DNA of 64,000 bases, from the NCBI GenBank assembly GCA_012064385.1, contig QRDG01000626.1, forward strand, positions 186,001-250,000, read 5' to 3'. This DNA is from Puccinellia tenuiflora. Taxonomy: Eukaryota; Streptophyta; Magnoliopsida; Poales; Poaceae. Of this stretch, positions 21,740 to 33,374 are shown piece by piece (the stretch's first letter is position 1; each line of letters starts with the position of its first letter). The notes under the pieces are model-generated. The model worked only from the letters and a program-made list of their open reading frames with translations. It did no database searches and had not been told where the DNA came from. Both the position numbers and the translations under genes were made by a program.

Positions 21740-21985
21740 GCCAGCCGACCTCCCAGCCGGCCCAGGCCGGCCCCCAGGCCGGGCCACCTCCAGACGCAGC
21801 CGGCCTCCAGGCCGGCCTAGGCCGCCCCCCAGGCCGGGTCACCTCCAGACGCAGCCGGCCTCCAGGCCGGCCTAGGCCGGCACCCAGGCCGGGCCACCTC
21901 CCGACGCAGCCGGCACTCGGGCCGGACCTCCACCAGGCGCAGCCGGCCTCCAGGCCGGCCTAGGCCGGCACCCAGGCCGGACCCC
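21740..21985. repeat. GC-rich palindromic tandem repeat inside the 5' LTR
   Basis: Units of roughly 50 bp built on ccaggccggcctaggccgg followed by cccaggccggg and cacctcc-gacgcagc. The core aggccggcct is a perfect palindrome, so each unit can form a strong hairpin. It lies immediately upstream of the TATA box at 22003. The matching block in the 3' LTR is 38560-38850. Confidence 0.85.
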
Positions 21986-22002
21986 CCCGTTTTGCACTAG
22001 AC

Positions 22003-22010
22003 TATAAATA
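22003..22010 (+). promoter_or_regulatory. TATA box of the non-autonomous element 5' LTR
   Basis: tataaata shortly after the GC-rich repeat; the same box is at 38864 in the 3' LTR. Confidence 0.6.
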
Positions 22011-22423
22011 GCTCTTCCCCTTTTCCATTTTGGGCAGAGAAGAATGAACTAGAATTGAGCGTTGCTCCTTCCCGTGATGGGTTCCTTCGAGGAGGATGAT
22101 GAATCTCTTGTTGTAGCTACTCTTTCACTTAGGTGTCTCTAGTAGTGCAAACCAATCTTTCACTGCGGTGATTCTATTGGATCGGTGGACCGGCCGGTAA
22201 GAGCAATCGGTTTCATTAAGAGTAAGATTGGCTTTGATTCTTCGATCCAAAGGCTTCTCTTGTGAGGGTTGTTGTTGGGTGGAGATCTCTGTAGGTTTTG
22301 CTAGTTATCCTCTTTGTTTGCCCCGTTTTCCCCCGATTTCCACCTCGTGTTCATCGTGTTCTTCGCGTTCATCCCCGTTTCCCCCTCAAATCCGTGAAGA
22401 TCGGGCAACCCCACTACATCATT

Positions 22424-22435
22424 TGGTATCAGAGC
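22424..22435 (+). other. Primer binding site, initiator-Met tRNA type
   Basis: tggtatcagagc, two bases after the 5' LTR end; complementary to the 3' end of plant initiator methionine tRNA. Confidence 0.85.
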
Positions 22436-23419
22436 AAGGGTTGCCACGGATTTGGATCGTGTTTCCACCTTTTATTATCCACTTTTCCACCAAATTTTTT
22501 CTTTCCCATACCAATTTTGAAAATTCACAAAAAATAGCCCATATGGATTTCGTTCGATCTCTCGATTTGGTGAGCGATTTGTGGTTTTGATCCATGGATC
22601 TCGTGCTTAAGACCTTTCCCCACCTTCCTTTGGTGTTTCCTTGTGCCAATTTCGCCCAAAATTCGTCGGATTGAAGATTTCATGGAGCAAACTTCCGCTA
22701 CCTCGACACAACCAAAGGTATAGCTTCCGACTCATCCCTTTCCTTTTCGCGAAACTTTTTCCTAGGAGCTAGCTCCTCACAGTGTGAGCATTGCACTAGT
22801 GTGACACCAAGTGACCATATCATAATCTTGTGAGCATCTAGTTGTAGCGGACTCGGCTCGGGAAAAAGCATAAAGCAAAAGAGAAATAGAAAAGATTCAA
22901 AAAAAAAAGAGAAAAGCCGAGCCGTAATCCTAATCATCCTTACCACCTCAAAGCTCCAATACCCAATAGAGAATCGTGTCCACTTGTGCAAATCAGGTGC
23001 TCCCTCCTATACACTTGAGCTAGTTGTCCTTCGAGCGGTGGTGCGGCACGAGCATAGTCTTCGTTAGGTCCAAATTGCTCCTCCCAATAGTCGCACCATC
23101 CACGTTTGTCTCCACGTGTGAGTCTCCTTTGTTTCTCGGATTGTGTGGTTAGTCTCTTTTGCTTCTTGATCTCTGTGGTTATCCTCCACTTGTTGCAATA
23201 GCTTTATCGTTTGCTTCGTTTCGATTTCTTGCCACTTTGCCATACCTAAGCTCCTCATAAGTGTGTGTGTGAGTCGCTTTTGGATTGCTAATCAACCAAC
23301 TCTTACTCTTGTGATACCTTTGTCTCGGAAGGCGAGTCCACTTGTCCAATACTATCAACCAAAGGTAAGAGTGGTTATTAGGCACCACATACTCCACATA
23401 TCACTTGTGTCTCCTTATC
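22436..23419 (+). other. Untranslated leader of the non-autonomous element
   Basis: About 1 kb between the primer site and the first long frame. It has pyrimidine-rich stretches and no coding-like frame. It may hold the packaging signal expected of an element mobilised in trans, but no specific motif can be named. Confidence 0.4.
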
Positions 23420-24612
23420 ATGGCTAGGGAAGAACAAGACGCCGGAACGAGCAAACAAGATGAAGCAATCAAGAAGTACTTGGACGACGCCTTGCGCCGT
23501 TCCGAGGAGCGCCACCAAGCCGCACAACATGAACGAAATGAGCACTTCACTCGACTTGAAGAGTCCTTGAGCAAGCTCCTCGAACAACGTCATCGGCGCT
23601 CATCAAGGCCAAGCTCAAGGACCTCGCACCACTCCGCCGCAAGAAACAAAGCACCAAGTGAGGTTGCTCAACATCATCGGCATCGACAACATCAAGAGCG
23701 CCATCGTCCCTCCACCCCACACCATCAAACACAATTTGACCATCAACTACAAGAGATACCTTCACGTGAGTTGAGTGGTAAGAGAGCGAAACACCACGAG
23801 AGTGAGAGCCACATTGTCCACTTGAGTGCAAGCGAGTTGTGTGACTTCACCATATGCGACATGGAGCGCTTCAACTTTGAGAGAATGAGTGATACACACC
23901 TTGAGTTGGGAGAGGTAGTTGATAGGTCAAGTGAGGCGATTTCGATTTCTAACAACTTACCCTCTACCTCTAGTGTGTTTTATCATGTTGTACTAGGTCC
24001 CATGGATGTTGCGACGCCAAGCCTCGACTTGATGGTGCCTACTATGGAGAGGATGTACATGGAGGATGAAGACGATGCCACCCCATGCTTCCATGAAGAT
24101 GTACAAGTCGGCCACATGGACGCCGCTACCTCTTCCACAACACCTACTTCACATGAGCGGAACTACACAAGTACGCATATGGGTGTTGATGATGCCATGA
24201 TCCTACTAGTGGACATGATGACTTGTGATTGCTTGCATGCTATGGATTTCTCTTTTGATGTCACCTATGATTCTTTCATATTCCCATGTGATACCTTGTT
24301 CCAAACCAATGTTGATCATGTGGAATTTCATATGTGTGATGATCTTGCCACATACATGCCTTGCTATGAATCTTTTCACTTTTCTCCCATTGTTGCATGC
24401 AATATGTCGAACAATTTCTCTTTCATATGTGTTGCTTGCAATGATGATGAAATTCTTGACAATGAGTTTGCCCCCATAGCATTCTCACATTTTGGAGATT
24501 TGCCTTGTTTGAGTGTTGAGTTTGCTTCTTTCTTCTCGTTTTGTATGTTGCCCATCCGCATACTTCATATATTCAAATTGATTGTAGTGCGTTTGGTGAT
24601 GTGCAAATGAAG
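23420..24612 (+). CDS. Repeat-rich protein of the non-autonomous element, N-terminal part (gag-like position)
   Basis: The chosen start is MAREEQDAGTSKQDE at 23420; a Met five codons earlier (23405) is also in frame. Residues about 10-65 form a charged coiled coil (YLDDALRRSEERHQAAQHER). Residues about 65-130 are His/Arg-rich, as in a nucleic-acid binding tail. From about 130 on, the protein is acidic and rich in Cys, Met, His and Phe, with no CCHC knuckle. Repeats of the type N-N-F-S-F-x-C-x-x-C begin near the end (24409) and continue beyond the insertion. The reading frame shifts near 24530, shortly before the nested element at 24613. The position suggests a gag substitute, but no family was recognised. 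Confidence 0.6.
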
Positions 24613-24617
24613 AGATG

Positions 24618-27600
24618 TGTAGCGCCCCGACCCCAGAACTATACAGTGAAGCTTTGTGCAACCGGTCATGCTACACAATCGAAGGTTACTGGGTTTACCA
24701 ATCCCAGGCCAAAACCTTTGGCAGGCATGCTCAGAATGGATCATGGGCACGCAACACTTCGATCATGCCATAAGCTCAGACATAGCTATCATGTATAGTA
24801 GAGAGATCAAGACTTGTGGAACAACTGGCACATTGCAGACTCTACGACACAAAAGTTCATATAGCAACTCATATATGAGAAAGATACAAATATTACACAC
24901 AAAAGGTCACAGACCCAACAATTCATCAGGCGGAAGCGAAGTAGTGTTGTCTAGTACAACAAGATCCAAATATAGGGCCTAAGAGGCCTACACATAAATA
25001 AACCCAGCCAGCTTGTTCCACGGTCCCAAGCTGCCACCTGGGAACCCCGAACTACTCGTCGACGTCCACGAAGAACCCACCTGTGTGCTCGGTGTCGTCC
25101 TCCTCTGAAACAAATTATAAAGGCAGCAAGAGAGACTGAGTACGACGTACTCGCAAGTTTAGTAGGGCGATATAGGCCCAATGCTGACGGAGGCTCTAAA
25201 GCGGTATGTAGTTATTTTGCATAAAGCTAGATTTCATAAACCAAGACATAATGACACAAAGGCATCATCTAATCAGAATATTTTCTCAAAAGGGGTAAGA
25301 GAGTAAACTTTCATCTTCGGTTCTCATCGAACCAACTTATAGCCAAACATCTCTCACCTCCACCAAAGACACTCCCTCGAATCACCCTCGAGGAAATGAA
25401 CCTTTTTAACACACGTTGAGTGCAACCTTTAGCTGCCAAATTAATTAATTAAGGTTCTCTATGAGGTAATCCGCCTTTCCCAAGATTTGTCCATAACCGT
25501 GGACACGGCTTTTCGAAAAGATTTACCCTGCAGGGGTGTACTAATTTACCCACCAGTACCGTCCGACCCCTTACCTGATCATTTAGCTCTCTTCCTTGGA
25601 AAGCCGGTAGGGCGGGCGCGGTTAAACCTTTACAATGTATGAGACTATCCAAGGGTCATCGTGGCGACATGACAAGTTTACCCAGCCTATTTCAGCCCCT
25701 GCCCCCATCGCCACATCCTAAACACCACCATCCTCATCTTTTCCTTTTTCCACCCACACACTCACACGCAAATGGAAATAGCAAACTAGAGGACCCTTGG
25801 ATACGCCCGCACAAATTATTCGGTTAAAGGGGATTCCATATGTCCCCACCGTTGGAAGCACGCTTGGTTCTTGGTTCTAGCTAAAAGCACTCTCAGCCTA
25901 GGCGACAAGAATGAGGTAAAACACCATCCCCAGATGGCAACTCATTCAAGCCTTTAAACAATTTAATTAGGTACCACAACATCCTCCACATTGTCCGAAC
26001 ATTCCACCAATTGCATAATCATGGAAATAAACAACAGACAGCTAAGCATTTAACTAAGCATGGCTAAGCATTAATAAGCATATAAAATACAACATGTATA
26101 TCATTGTCTCCGGCCAACACATCAAGCCTAGGGTTCATAGGAGGGGGAGCATGTGATGGTTTAGGGGAAAAACATGCATTCATAGGATACTCTAATATTG
26201 ACCCAAAATTGTCATTCGAACCGCATGCAATATTATGGTGGATAAAATAAGTTTATAAAGCAATAGGATGCTAGATGCCAAGAAGGTTAGGTTATCTCTT
26301 GCCTTGCTGCCGGGGAGTGTAGTACTGCTCGTCGGGATAGGTAGGGGGAACCTCAACTCCGTAATCTATCGATGCCCAAAATAATACAAAGGAACAAATA
26401 AATAACACGAAGACAAGGTGCAATGCACAATCACATGATGACATGACAAGTTTATGCGAAGATATCATCATTTAATGTATCTAACAATTTAAATGGAGTT
26501 CCAAATAATTAGTGCAATTATTTGGAATCAACCCCATATTTATCTTAGTGACCACATTATTTATAAATTAGTACACTACAAAAGAAGTGGCTTAAATATG
26601 CATGAACATGACATGATTAAGTAGGTTTTGTTCTTCCGATCATTTTGGTACCTTATTTGTAATTTTTCGAGTTTTGATGAATAAGTAGTGAATTAAATAA
26701 TTATTCGAATTTAATTCCTTTAATCAATTAAAGGATAACATCATATGAAAATCTGTGATCATGATGTAATATTAGCATGGTTTGTTAGCATTTGAAAAGC
26801 TGATCATTTTGATATTTTATTCATAATTTTTGATTAATTATTTATTGAATTATGAATTTTCCCAAATTAGGTATTAATTATACCATTTTAGGAATTTCTT
26901 AAATAAACAGCAATATTATAAATTTAAAAGACCATTTCAAATAGTCTAACATCTAGGGTTTGTTCTTCGAAACATTTTGGTATTTGATTCGTCAAATTTG
27001 AACCAATAATTAAAAAGCTATCAATTCTTTTATTTTACTTTAACTAACTTAGAGGCCCGGATATTCCGTCGCCCGGATATTCCGGTGCCCTGTTAAAATC
27101 TCCGGGGCCAAATATCCGGTGACTTCCAGTAGCTCCAATTTCTGGTCCTTAGCAGAATTTCGTCTCCGACCGGATATTCCGGTGTCTAGAAAATATCCGG
27201 TAGCAAATATCCGGTGACTACTAGTACCGCCGAGTTTTGGTCCTTAGCTGAATTTACCTCGGACTGGATATTCCGGTGACTGGAAAATATCCGGTAGCAA
27301 ATATCCGGTGACTACCAGTGCCGCCGAGTTTTGGTACTTAGCCGAATTTACCTCGGACCGGATATTCCGGTGTCTGAAAATATCCGGTCCGGTGCCAGAC
27401 CGGCAAACGGCGGAAGCGCGCGGTGGCGACCGTCGGCGACGGCGAGCACGAGGAGAGGGGGAAGGAGAAACAGGAGGTTGTCGAGTGGATGCGCAAGCTC
27501 ACCAGGAGCACGAAGACGTGGTCGGTGAGGGTCGGGGTCGACCACGGCAGCCGGAATTTGTCGAAAACGACGGCGGCGAGCGGCGGCCCGACCTCCCACG

Positions 27601-28613
27601 TGCGAGCACGATTTGCTCGACTTGGGGCCTCCCAGCAGGAGTGCTTTGGTGGCGGAGGTAGAGGTTGACGATGCGGATCTTCCAGTGCGGTCAACTCATC
27701 CCGGGGTCGACCGAGACGATGGCGATGCGACGGCGGACGGCGGCGGCAACATAGCGGCGGGGAGCGAGCTAGGGTTAGGGTCGATGGGGAAAACGGGGAG
27801 GGGAAAAGAGTGCGGGGCAGGTGAGGTCGTCGGTGGCAGCTCCTTGTCCTCCCGGGGCCACGGCATGGAGCTGCACAGGGGCGAGGCGGCATGGGAGCCG
27901 CGGCATGGCGCCAGTGCCGACGGGCACTGTGGAGAAGAAACAGAATTCACGGAAAACCCCCTGGCATCAAAGATTTTAATTGCAAAAAGGTCCCCCAGCA
28001 ACTTCAGTGATTTAATTGGAGCATTTAGACATTTTCTAAAATTCCACAAAAATTCAGGTGGGCTCCCCATAACACCTAGAGGCTCCACAAAAATTGGGGT
28101 TGCAAATTAAAATGTTTTTCACCACATTTTGCTCATAGGGTTTAGTTAGGGTCAAATTTAATAATTTCCAAAATGTAATTAATTGGAGCACTTAAGCATT
28201 TCCAAAAATACTGAAAATATTCATGGAGGCTCTAACAATAACATTGAAGCACCCCATGATTTTAGTTTGAATTTTTGGAAGGTTTATCTTGGTTTCAAAA
28301 ATAGCATTTGAAATGAACCAATTTTGGATTCTCAAATTCATTTCTTATTTGGCAATATTTGGGATTTGAGAATTAGTTATAAAAGGTAAACTTGGAACTT
28401 CCTAAACCATTTGGAAGTCCAAGAATGATTTGGTTTGCTAAGTTGAGCAATTGCATTAGTTGGGATGTTTGGGAAGTTTGCTTCCCCATTTTAATTGGTT
28501 TCAAAGTGAATTGTTAGAAGTAGCAATTTCATATGGATGCTATGATGCAAAACAAGAATGCAAAAAGTGGAAAAATTCTTGGTATTTTTCATTACCAAGC
28601 TGGGGCTGTTACA
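24618..28613 (-). repeat. 3' LTR of the Tekay-type element
   Basis: 3996 bp and nearly identical to 33375-37377. It contains a 94-bp tandem block (27060-27395), followed by a GC-rich block (27400-27950) with long chance frames on both strands, and an A/T-rich rest. No gene is supported inside it. Confidence 0.92.
27060..27395. repeat. 94-bp tandem repeat in the Tekay LTR (left)
   Basis: Units contain ggatattccggtg and caaatatccggtgacta, followed by tttggtccttag. The ggatattcc word starts at 27172, 27266 and 27360 (94-bp steps), with a partial unit before. The same array is in the other LTR at about 35815-36150. Confidence 0.85.
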
Positions 28614-28630
28614 ATTCTACCCCCCTTACA
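28614..28630 (-). other. Polypurine tract of the Tekay-type element
   Basis: On the minus strand a run of purines (aaggggggtagaat) ends directly at the TGTAACAG start of the 3' LTR, the expected plus-strand priming site. Confidence 0.75.
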
Positions 28631-28649
28631 GGAATCTCGTCCCGAGATT

Positions 28650-31568
28650 CTAGGCTTGAGTGAAGAAGGTGGGATATTCCTGACGAAGACTAGTTTCTCG
28701 CTCCCAAGTCGCTTCTTCTTCGGAATGGTTAGACCATTGGATTTTGAGGAACTTGATGGTCTTGTTGCGGGTTTTCCTTTCTGCTTCATCCAAGATGCGG
28801 ATAGGATGCTCGCGGTAAGTCAAATCCTCCTGGATGTCCAACACCTCATGATCAACCCCACTGATGGGATCTTTGAAGCAACGACAGAGTTGGGAGACAT
28901 GGAACACATCATTTACATCTGGGAAGTTGGAGGGTAGCTCGAGTTGATAGGAGAGATCTCCTCGCTTGGCTAGGACGATGAAAGGGCCAACATAGCGAGG
29001 TGCCAATTTGCCCTTGATCCCGAAGCGACGAACGCCTCGGAGGGGAGAGACTCGATGATAGGCACTGTCACCAATTTCATAGTGGACCTCTTGATGGTGC
29101 TTGTCATAGTAGCTTTTCTGCCGGGATTGAGCATCCTTGAGATTATCCCGAATGATACGGACTTTCTCCTCGGCCTCATTGATCACATCAGGACCGAAGA
29201 GTGGCCTCTCTCCGGTTTCAGACCAATTCAGAGGAGTCCGGCATTTTCTCCCATAAAGAACCTCAAAGGGAGCCATTTGCAAACTGGCTTGGTAGTTGTT
29301 GTTGTAGGAGAACTCGGCGAGAGGGAGGTATTTTTCCCAACCCTTGCCGAAGGAGATAACACAAGCCCGAAGCATGTCCTCAAGAACTTGGTTCACCCTT
29401 TCAGTTTGACCGTCGGTTTGAGGATGATAGGCTGTGCTGAAGTTGAGGCGGGTTCCGAGAGCCTTTTGGAAACTTTGCCAAAATTTGGACACAAACAAGC
29501 TCCCACGGTCTGAGATGATCCTCAAAGGAACCCCATGCAAGGGAACAATTCGAGCCATATACAGCTCCGCCAATTTAGCGGAGTTGATATCCTCGCGAAC
29601 GGGGAGGAAGTGGGCGACCTTGGATAGACGATCAATGACTACCCAAATGGCATTGTTACCCTTTGGTGATCTTGGAAAGCCGGTGATGAAATCCATACCA
29701 ACTTCATCCCATTTCCACTCGGGAATGGCTATGGGGCGAAGGGTACCAGCTGGCCTTTGATGTTCAGGCTTCACTCGGCGACAAACGTCGCACTCAGCAA
29801 CATATTTAGCAATTTCCTGCTTCATGCGAGTCCACCAGAATTTGGGGCGGAGGTCTTGGTACATTTTGGTGCTACTGGGGTGGATGGATATGGGAGATTC
29901 ATGGGCTTCTTGTAGTATCAACTGCTTGGTAATTCCCCTTTTGGGCACCACAAGACGGTTCCCAAAATAGACAACACCGGAATCATCAAGAGTGGATTTG
30001 ATCTCCAAGTTGGCTAGGTATCCGGAGGGAACAATCTCCAGATTCAACCGAGCAAATTCCTCATGGAGAGCAGGTTGTGCATTTTCAATCATCAAGGTGT
30101 TGCAATAGGCCTTGCGACTCAGAGCATCGGCCATGACATTGGCCTTGCCGGGCTGATAATTGAGGGTCACATCATAGTCCTTGATCAATTCCAACCATCT
30201 TCTCCGTCTCAGATTCAGATTCGGCTGGGTGAAGAGATATTTCAGACTTTGATGATCAGAATAGATCTCGCAACGGTTGCCCAACAGGTAGGGCCTCCAT
30301 TGCTTCAGAGCATGTACCACAGTAGCAAGCTCTAGATCATGAGTGGAATAGTTTTTCTCATGTGGTTTGAGTTAACGTGAAGCATAGGCGACAACATGAC
30401 CTTCTTGCATCAAAACATAGCCCAAGCCTTGAAGTGATGCATCACAATAGATGACAAAGTCTTTGTCGGTGTCGGGAAGGACAAGCACCGATGTGGTAGT
30501 GAGCTTGACCTTGAGGGTTTGGAAACTCTCTTCAGCTTTGTCTAACCGCACAAATTGTTTGTTTTTCTTGAGGAGGTCAGTCAGTGCTTTGGCTATTTTG
30601 GAAAAGCCCTCGATGAATCGGTGGTAATAACCCGCCAATCCAAGGAAACTTCGGATATCTTTGACGGACTTGGGAGTTGGCCAATCCAGGATTGCTTGAA
30701 TCTTGTCAGGTATCAACGCTACTCCAGCAACTGACACCACATGATCGAGAAAAATGAGCTCCTTCAGCCAAAACTCACACTTGGAGAACTTGGCATAAAG
30801 GCGGTGATCACAAAGCTTGGTTAGAACTAGCCGAAGATGCTCAACATGTTCTTCTTTGGTTTTGGAGTAGACAAGGATGTCATCGATGTAAATAATGACA
30901 AACTTGTCGAGGTACTCGTGAAAGATGGAGTTCATTAGCCTCATAAATGTAGCCGGAGCATTTGTGAGGCCGAAGGACATGACGGTGTACTCATATAAGC
31001 CATACAGAGTAGTGAAAGCCGTCTTCGGAATATCCTCCTTTCTGATCTTGATCTGATGGTTGCCTGACCTCAGATCCATCTTGGAGAATACTGTTGCACC
31101 AGCTAGTTGATCGAACAAGTCAGTTATTCGAGGAATGGGGAACTTGTTCTTGATGGTCACCGCATTCAAAGGGCGGTAATCAACAACCAGCCAAGGAACA
31201 TTTGTATCCCTCTTCTTGACAAAGATGACCGGGCAGCCCCAAGGTGAGCTACTCGGTCGGATGAATTCTTTTTCTAGCAGCTCATCAAGTTGCTTCTTTA
31301 GTTCAGTTAGCTCTTCTGCTGGCATGCGCTAGGGCCTTTTGGAAATTGGGGCGGTTCCCGGAACCAACTCAATCAAAAATTCCATGCTTCGATCAGGTGG
31401 CATGCCAGGCAATTCCTCCGGAAAGACATCGGGGAAATCACACACCAGGGCAACCTCATGCATTTCAGGCGGTGTGGTTCCTTCCAGGAACCATAGACTG
31501 ATCTCCGGAGAGAGAGGAGTGGCTGCAGATTGAGTGGCAGAAGTTGGGGACCAGTATCGCACTATCAT
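28650..31568 (-). pseudogene. pol: Tekay pol: RT, RNase H, integrase, chromodomain (broken)
   Basis: Read on the minus strand. The pre-RT part contains the motif DFPDVFPEELPGMPPDR (about 31430-31480). RT follows with catalytic YIDD near 30890, then RNase H ([12 protein letters not shown], about 30430). Integrase has a zinc finger, the catalytic residues in [15 protein letters not shown] and [10 protein letters not shown], and a GPF module. The end (about 28650-28830, [13 protein letters not shown] to ATWERE) is a chromodomain-like tail, which in this lineage is thought to guide insertion to heterochromatin. Breaks: a TAG at 31329-31331 before RT, a TAA at 30372-30374 inside RNase H, and a frame change from gag-protease at about 31465-31568. 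Otherwise the coding potential is full length. Confidence 0.88.
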
Positions 31569-32976
31569 AGCTTGGGTGGATCACTGTGATAGTCTTGGCA
31601 GCACAGTCCAGGTTGGCCTGATATTTGACCAGCCAATCCATACCCAGAATGACATCAATCCCATCTGACTTCAGGGCTATCAATGAGAACGAAAAGGGTA
31701 TTGACCCTACGGAAATCTGAACCTCAGGAGCTATCCAATTTGTGTGCCAACTAGAGCCTGGGGTCTTGACCACTAGTGGGGAGTCCATATTTGCAAATGG
31801 TATTTGATGGTTGTGTGCATATGATATGGATATAAATGAATGCGATGCTCCAGAATCAAATAAGACTGAAGCTGGATATGCATTGATTCGAAGCGTACCC
31901 ATAAGAACTCCGGGGTCCTCTTCGACTCCATCAGCCGAGACGTGGTTCAGGCGGGCACGACTGACGGTCATGGCCTTGGCGGCTGGGGTAGAGGGTGTTG
32001 GTGCAGGTGCTGCGGTAGCCGGTGCCTTCTGGGGACACTCCCTGGAGTAGTGCCTCGGCTGACCACAGCTGAAGCAAGTGAGCCTCGGCAGTGGTGGAGG
32101 CAGCTGAGGGCGGAAGCCACTCCCAGCCGCACCCAAGGTCGAAGTAGCTGGGCGAGGCGGAAGTGGCCTGAACCCTGAAGGCCTTGGCGCGAAGGGTGCA
32201 TGAGGCATGATGCTGAGGGGCACAAATACCCTGCGCTTCTTGCCCTCGGAGGAAGAGGAGCTCTGGTTGTCAGCTGGAGCTGGCCTCTTGGAAGCCTCTA
32301 GCTCCTTCCTACCTTGCTCCATAGTGAGAGCCTGGTTGTAGAGCTCCTGGTAGGACTGGAACTTGAAAGGAAGGAGCTCATAACGGAGCCGAGGTGCGAG
32401 CCCCTTGCAGAAGAGGTACTGCTTGTCCTCATCGTTGGTCACGTCCCGAGGGGCGTAACGGGAGAGATGGTTGAACTCCCGCCCATAGGCTTGGACGTCC
32501 ATGCGTCCCTGGGTCAAATCCAGGAACTCCCTCCTCTTGAGGTCCATGATGGGCTTGGGGATGTACGCCGCACGGAAAGCGGCGCGGAAATCCGCCCAAG
32601 TGAAGACATGGCCCGCGTCAAACATTGACACGTGGCTCTCCCACCAGGAGCCGGCGGCTCCATTCAGCAGGTAGGTGGCGAAGTTGACTTGTTCCGCCAC
32701 CGGAACGTGCAGAGCGGCAAACTTGCGCTCAAGAGCCCGGAGCCAATCATCCGCATCAAGCGGCTCCTTAGCTTCGGTGAAGGTAGGAGGTTGGGACCGC
32801 AAGAACTCGGTGAGAGTGGTGCAGTCGTTGTTCCTCCTAGCCCCTTGTTGAACCAACTGCTCGAGCAGATGCTCATTTCGCAGCCGGTTCTCCTCGATGG
32901 CCATCAGGACCTCCGCCATTGAGGGTGGCGGCGGTGCATCAGGGTCACCGGGGTTACCACGACGGGTGGGAGCCAT
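31465..32976 (-). CDS. gag: Tekay gag and protease
   Basis: The start used is the Met of MAPTRRGNPGDP at 32976; an in-frame Met at 33000 also exists. A capsid-type region (WLRALERKF, WESHVSMF, FLDLTQGRMDVQAY) is followed by one CCHC knuckle CFSCGQPRHYSREC (about 32050-32095) and an aspartic protease with FDSGASHSFI and ILGMDWL (about 31620-31900). The frame ends at 31465 with a tail unrelated to the family, because the frame has slipped; pol goes on in another frame. Length is about 503 aa. The product would package RNA into particles and cut the polyprotein. Confidence 0.88.
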   Translation of the reverse strand: MAPTRRGNPGDPDAPPPPSMAEVLMAIEENRLRNEHLLEQLVQQGARRNNDCTTLTEFLRSQPPTFTEAKEPLDADDWLRALERKFAALHVPVAEQVNFATYLLNGAAGSWWESHVSMFDAGHVFTWADFRAAFRAAYIPKPIMDLKRREFLDLTQGRMDVQAYGREFNHLSRYAPRDVTNDEDKQYLFCKGLAPRLRYELLPFKFQSYQELYNQALTMEQGRKELEASKRPAPADNQSSSSSEGKKRRVFVPLSIMPHAPFAPRPSGFRPLPPRPATSTLGAAGSGFRPQLPPPLPRLTCFSCGQPRHYSRECPQKAPATAAPAPTPSTPAAKAMTVSRARLNHVSADGVEEDPGVLMGTLRINAYPASVLFDSGASHSFISISYAHNHQIPFANMDSPLVVKTPGSSWHTNWIAPEVQISVGSIPFSFSLIALKSDGIDVILGMDWLVKYQANLDCAAKTITVIHPSYDSAILVPNFCHSICSHSSLSGDQSMVPGRNHTA

Positions 32977-33359
32977 TCTGAAGATTTGGAACAAGGACAT
33001 AGTTAGTAAACAACTCCGAACAATTAGGATAGATCATTTGAGTCCTTGCAGATATGGAGAATTAAGATAGCACTAGCACAAACAGATTTAGGCAACCACG
33101 GTGACATCACGTCATCGCGGCGATAACAAACGGAAACAACTGACTCAAGACTAACACCGGACGGTAGAACCCAAACCTCGAGAACCTAAACTTCGACACC
33201 AAGCATAAAACAAATAGAGATAAGAGATCAGAGTAGAGCGAGTTGGATGAGGAGTAAAAAGAATCCTAAGAAGGTTTTCACAACTCATTTTTAGGTTATA
33301 AATAATTTTCAACTAGACTCGACATCGACCAATAGAAAGGGTTTCCTACAGGTAGTCCT

Positions 33360-33371
33360 GCTCTGATACCA
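33360..33371 (-). other. Primer binding site of the Tekay-type element, initiator-Met tRNA type
   Basis: On the minus strand tggtatcagagc, three bases inside the 5' LTR. It is the same tRNA choice as the element it is nested in. Confidence 0.88.
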
Positions 33372-33374
33372 ACT

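Larger units (their letters stand above)
21452..22421 (+). repeat. 5' LTR of the non-autonomous element
   Basis: 970 bp, TGATGTAG...CTACATCA. It contains the aggccggcct palindromic tandem (about 21740-21985), a TATA box (tataaata at 22003) and a pyrimidine-rich U5. It has fewer copies of the palindromic unit than the 3' LTR, which accounts for most of the length difference. Confidence 0.9.

Noticed and set aside
27308..28110. GC-rich frames in both 4-kb Tekay LTRs (also 36070-36875)
   Set aside because: Present in both LTRs, mirrored on the opposite strand and without domain similarity; composition effect.
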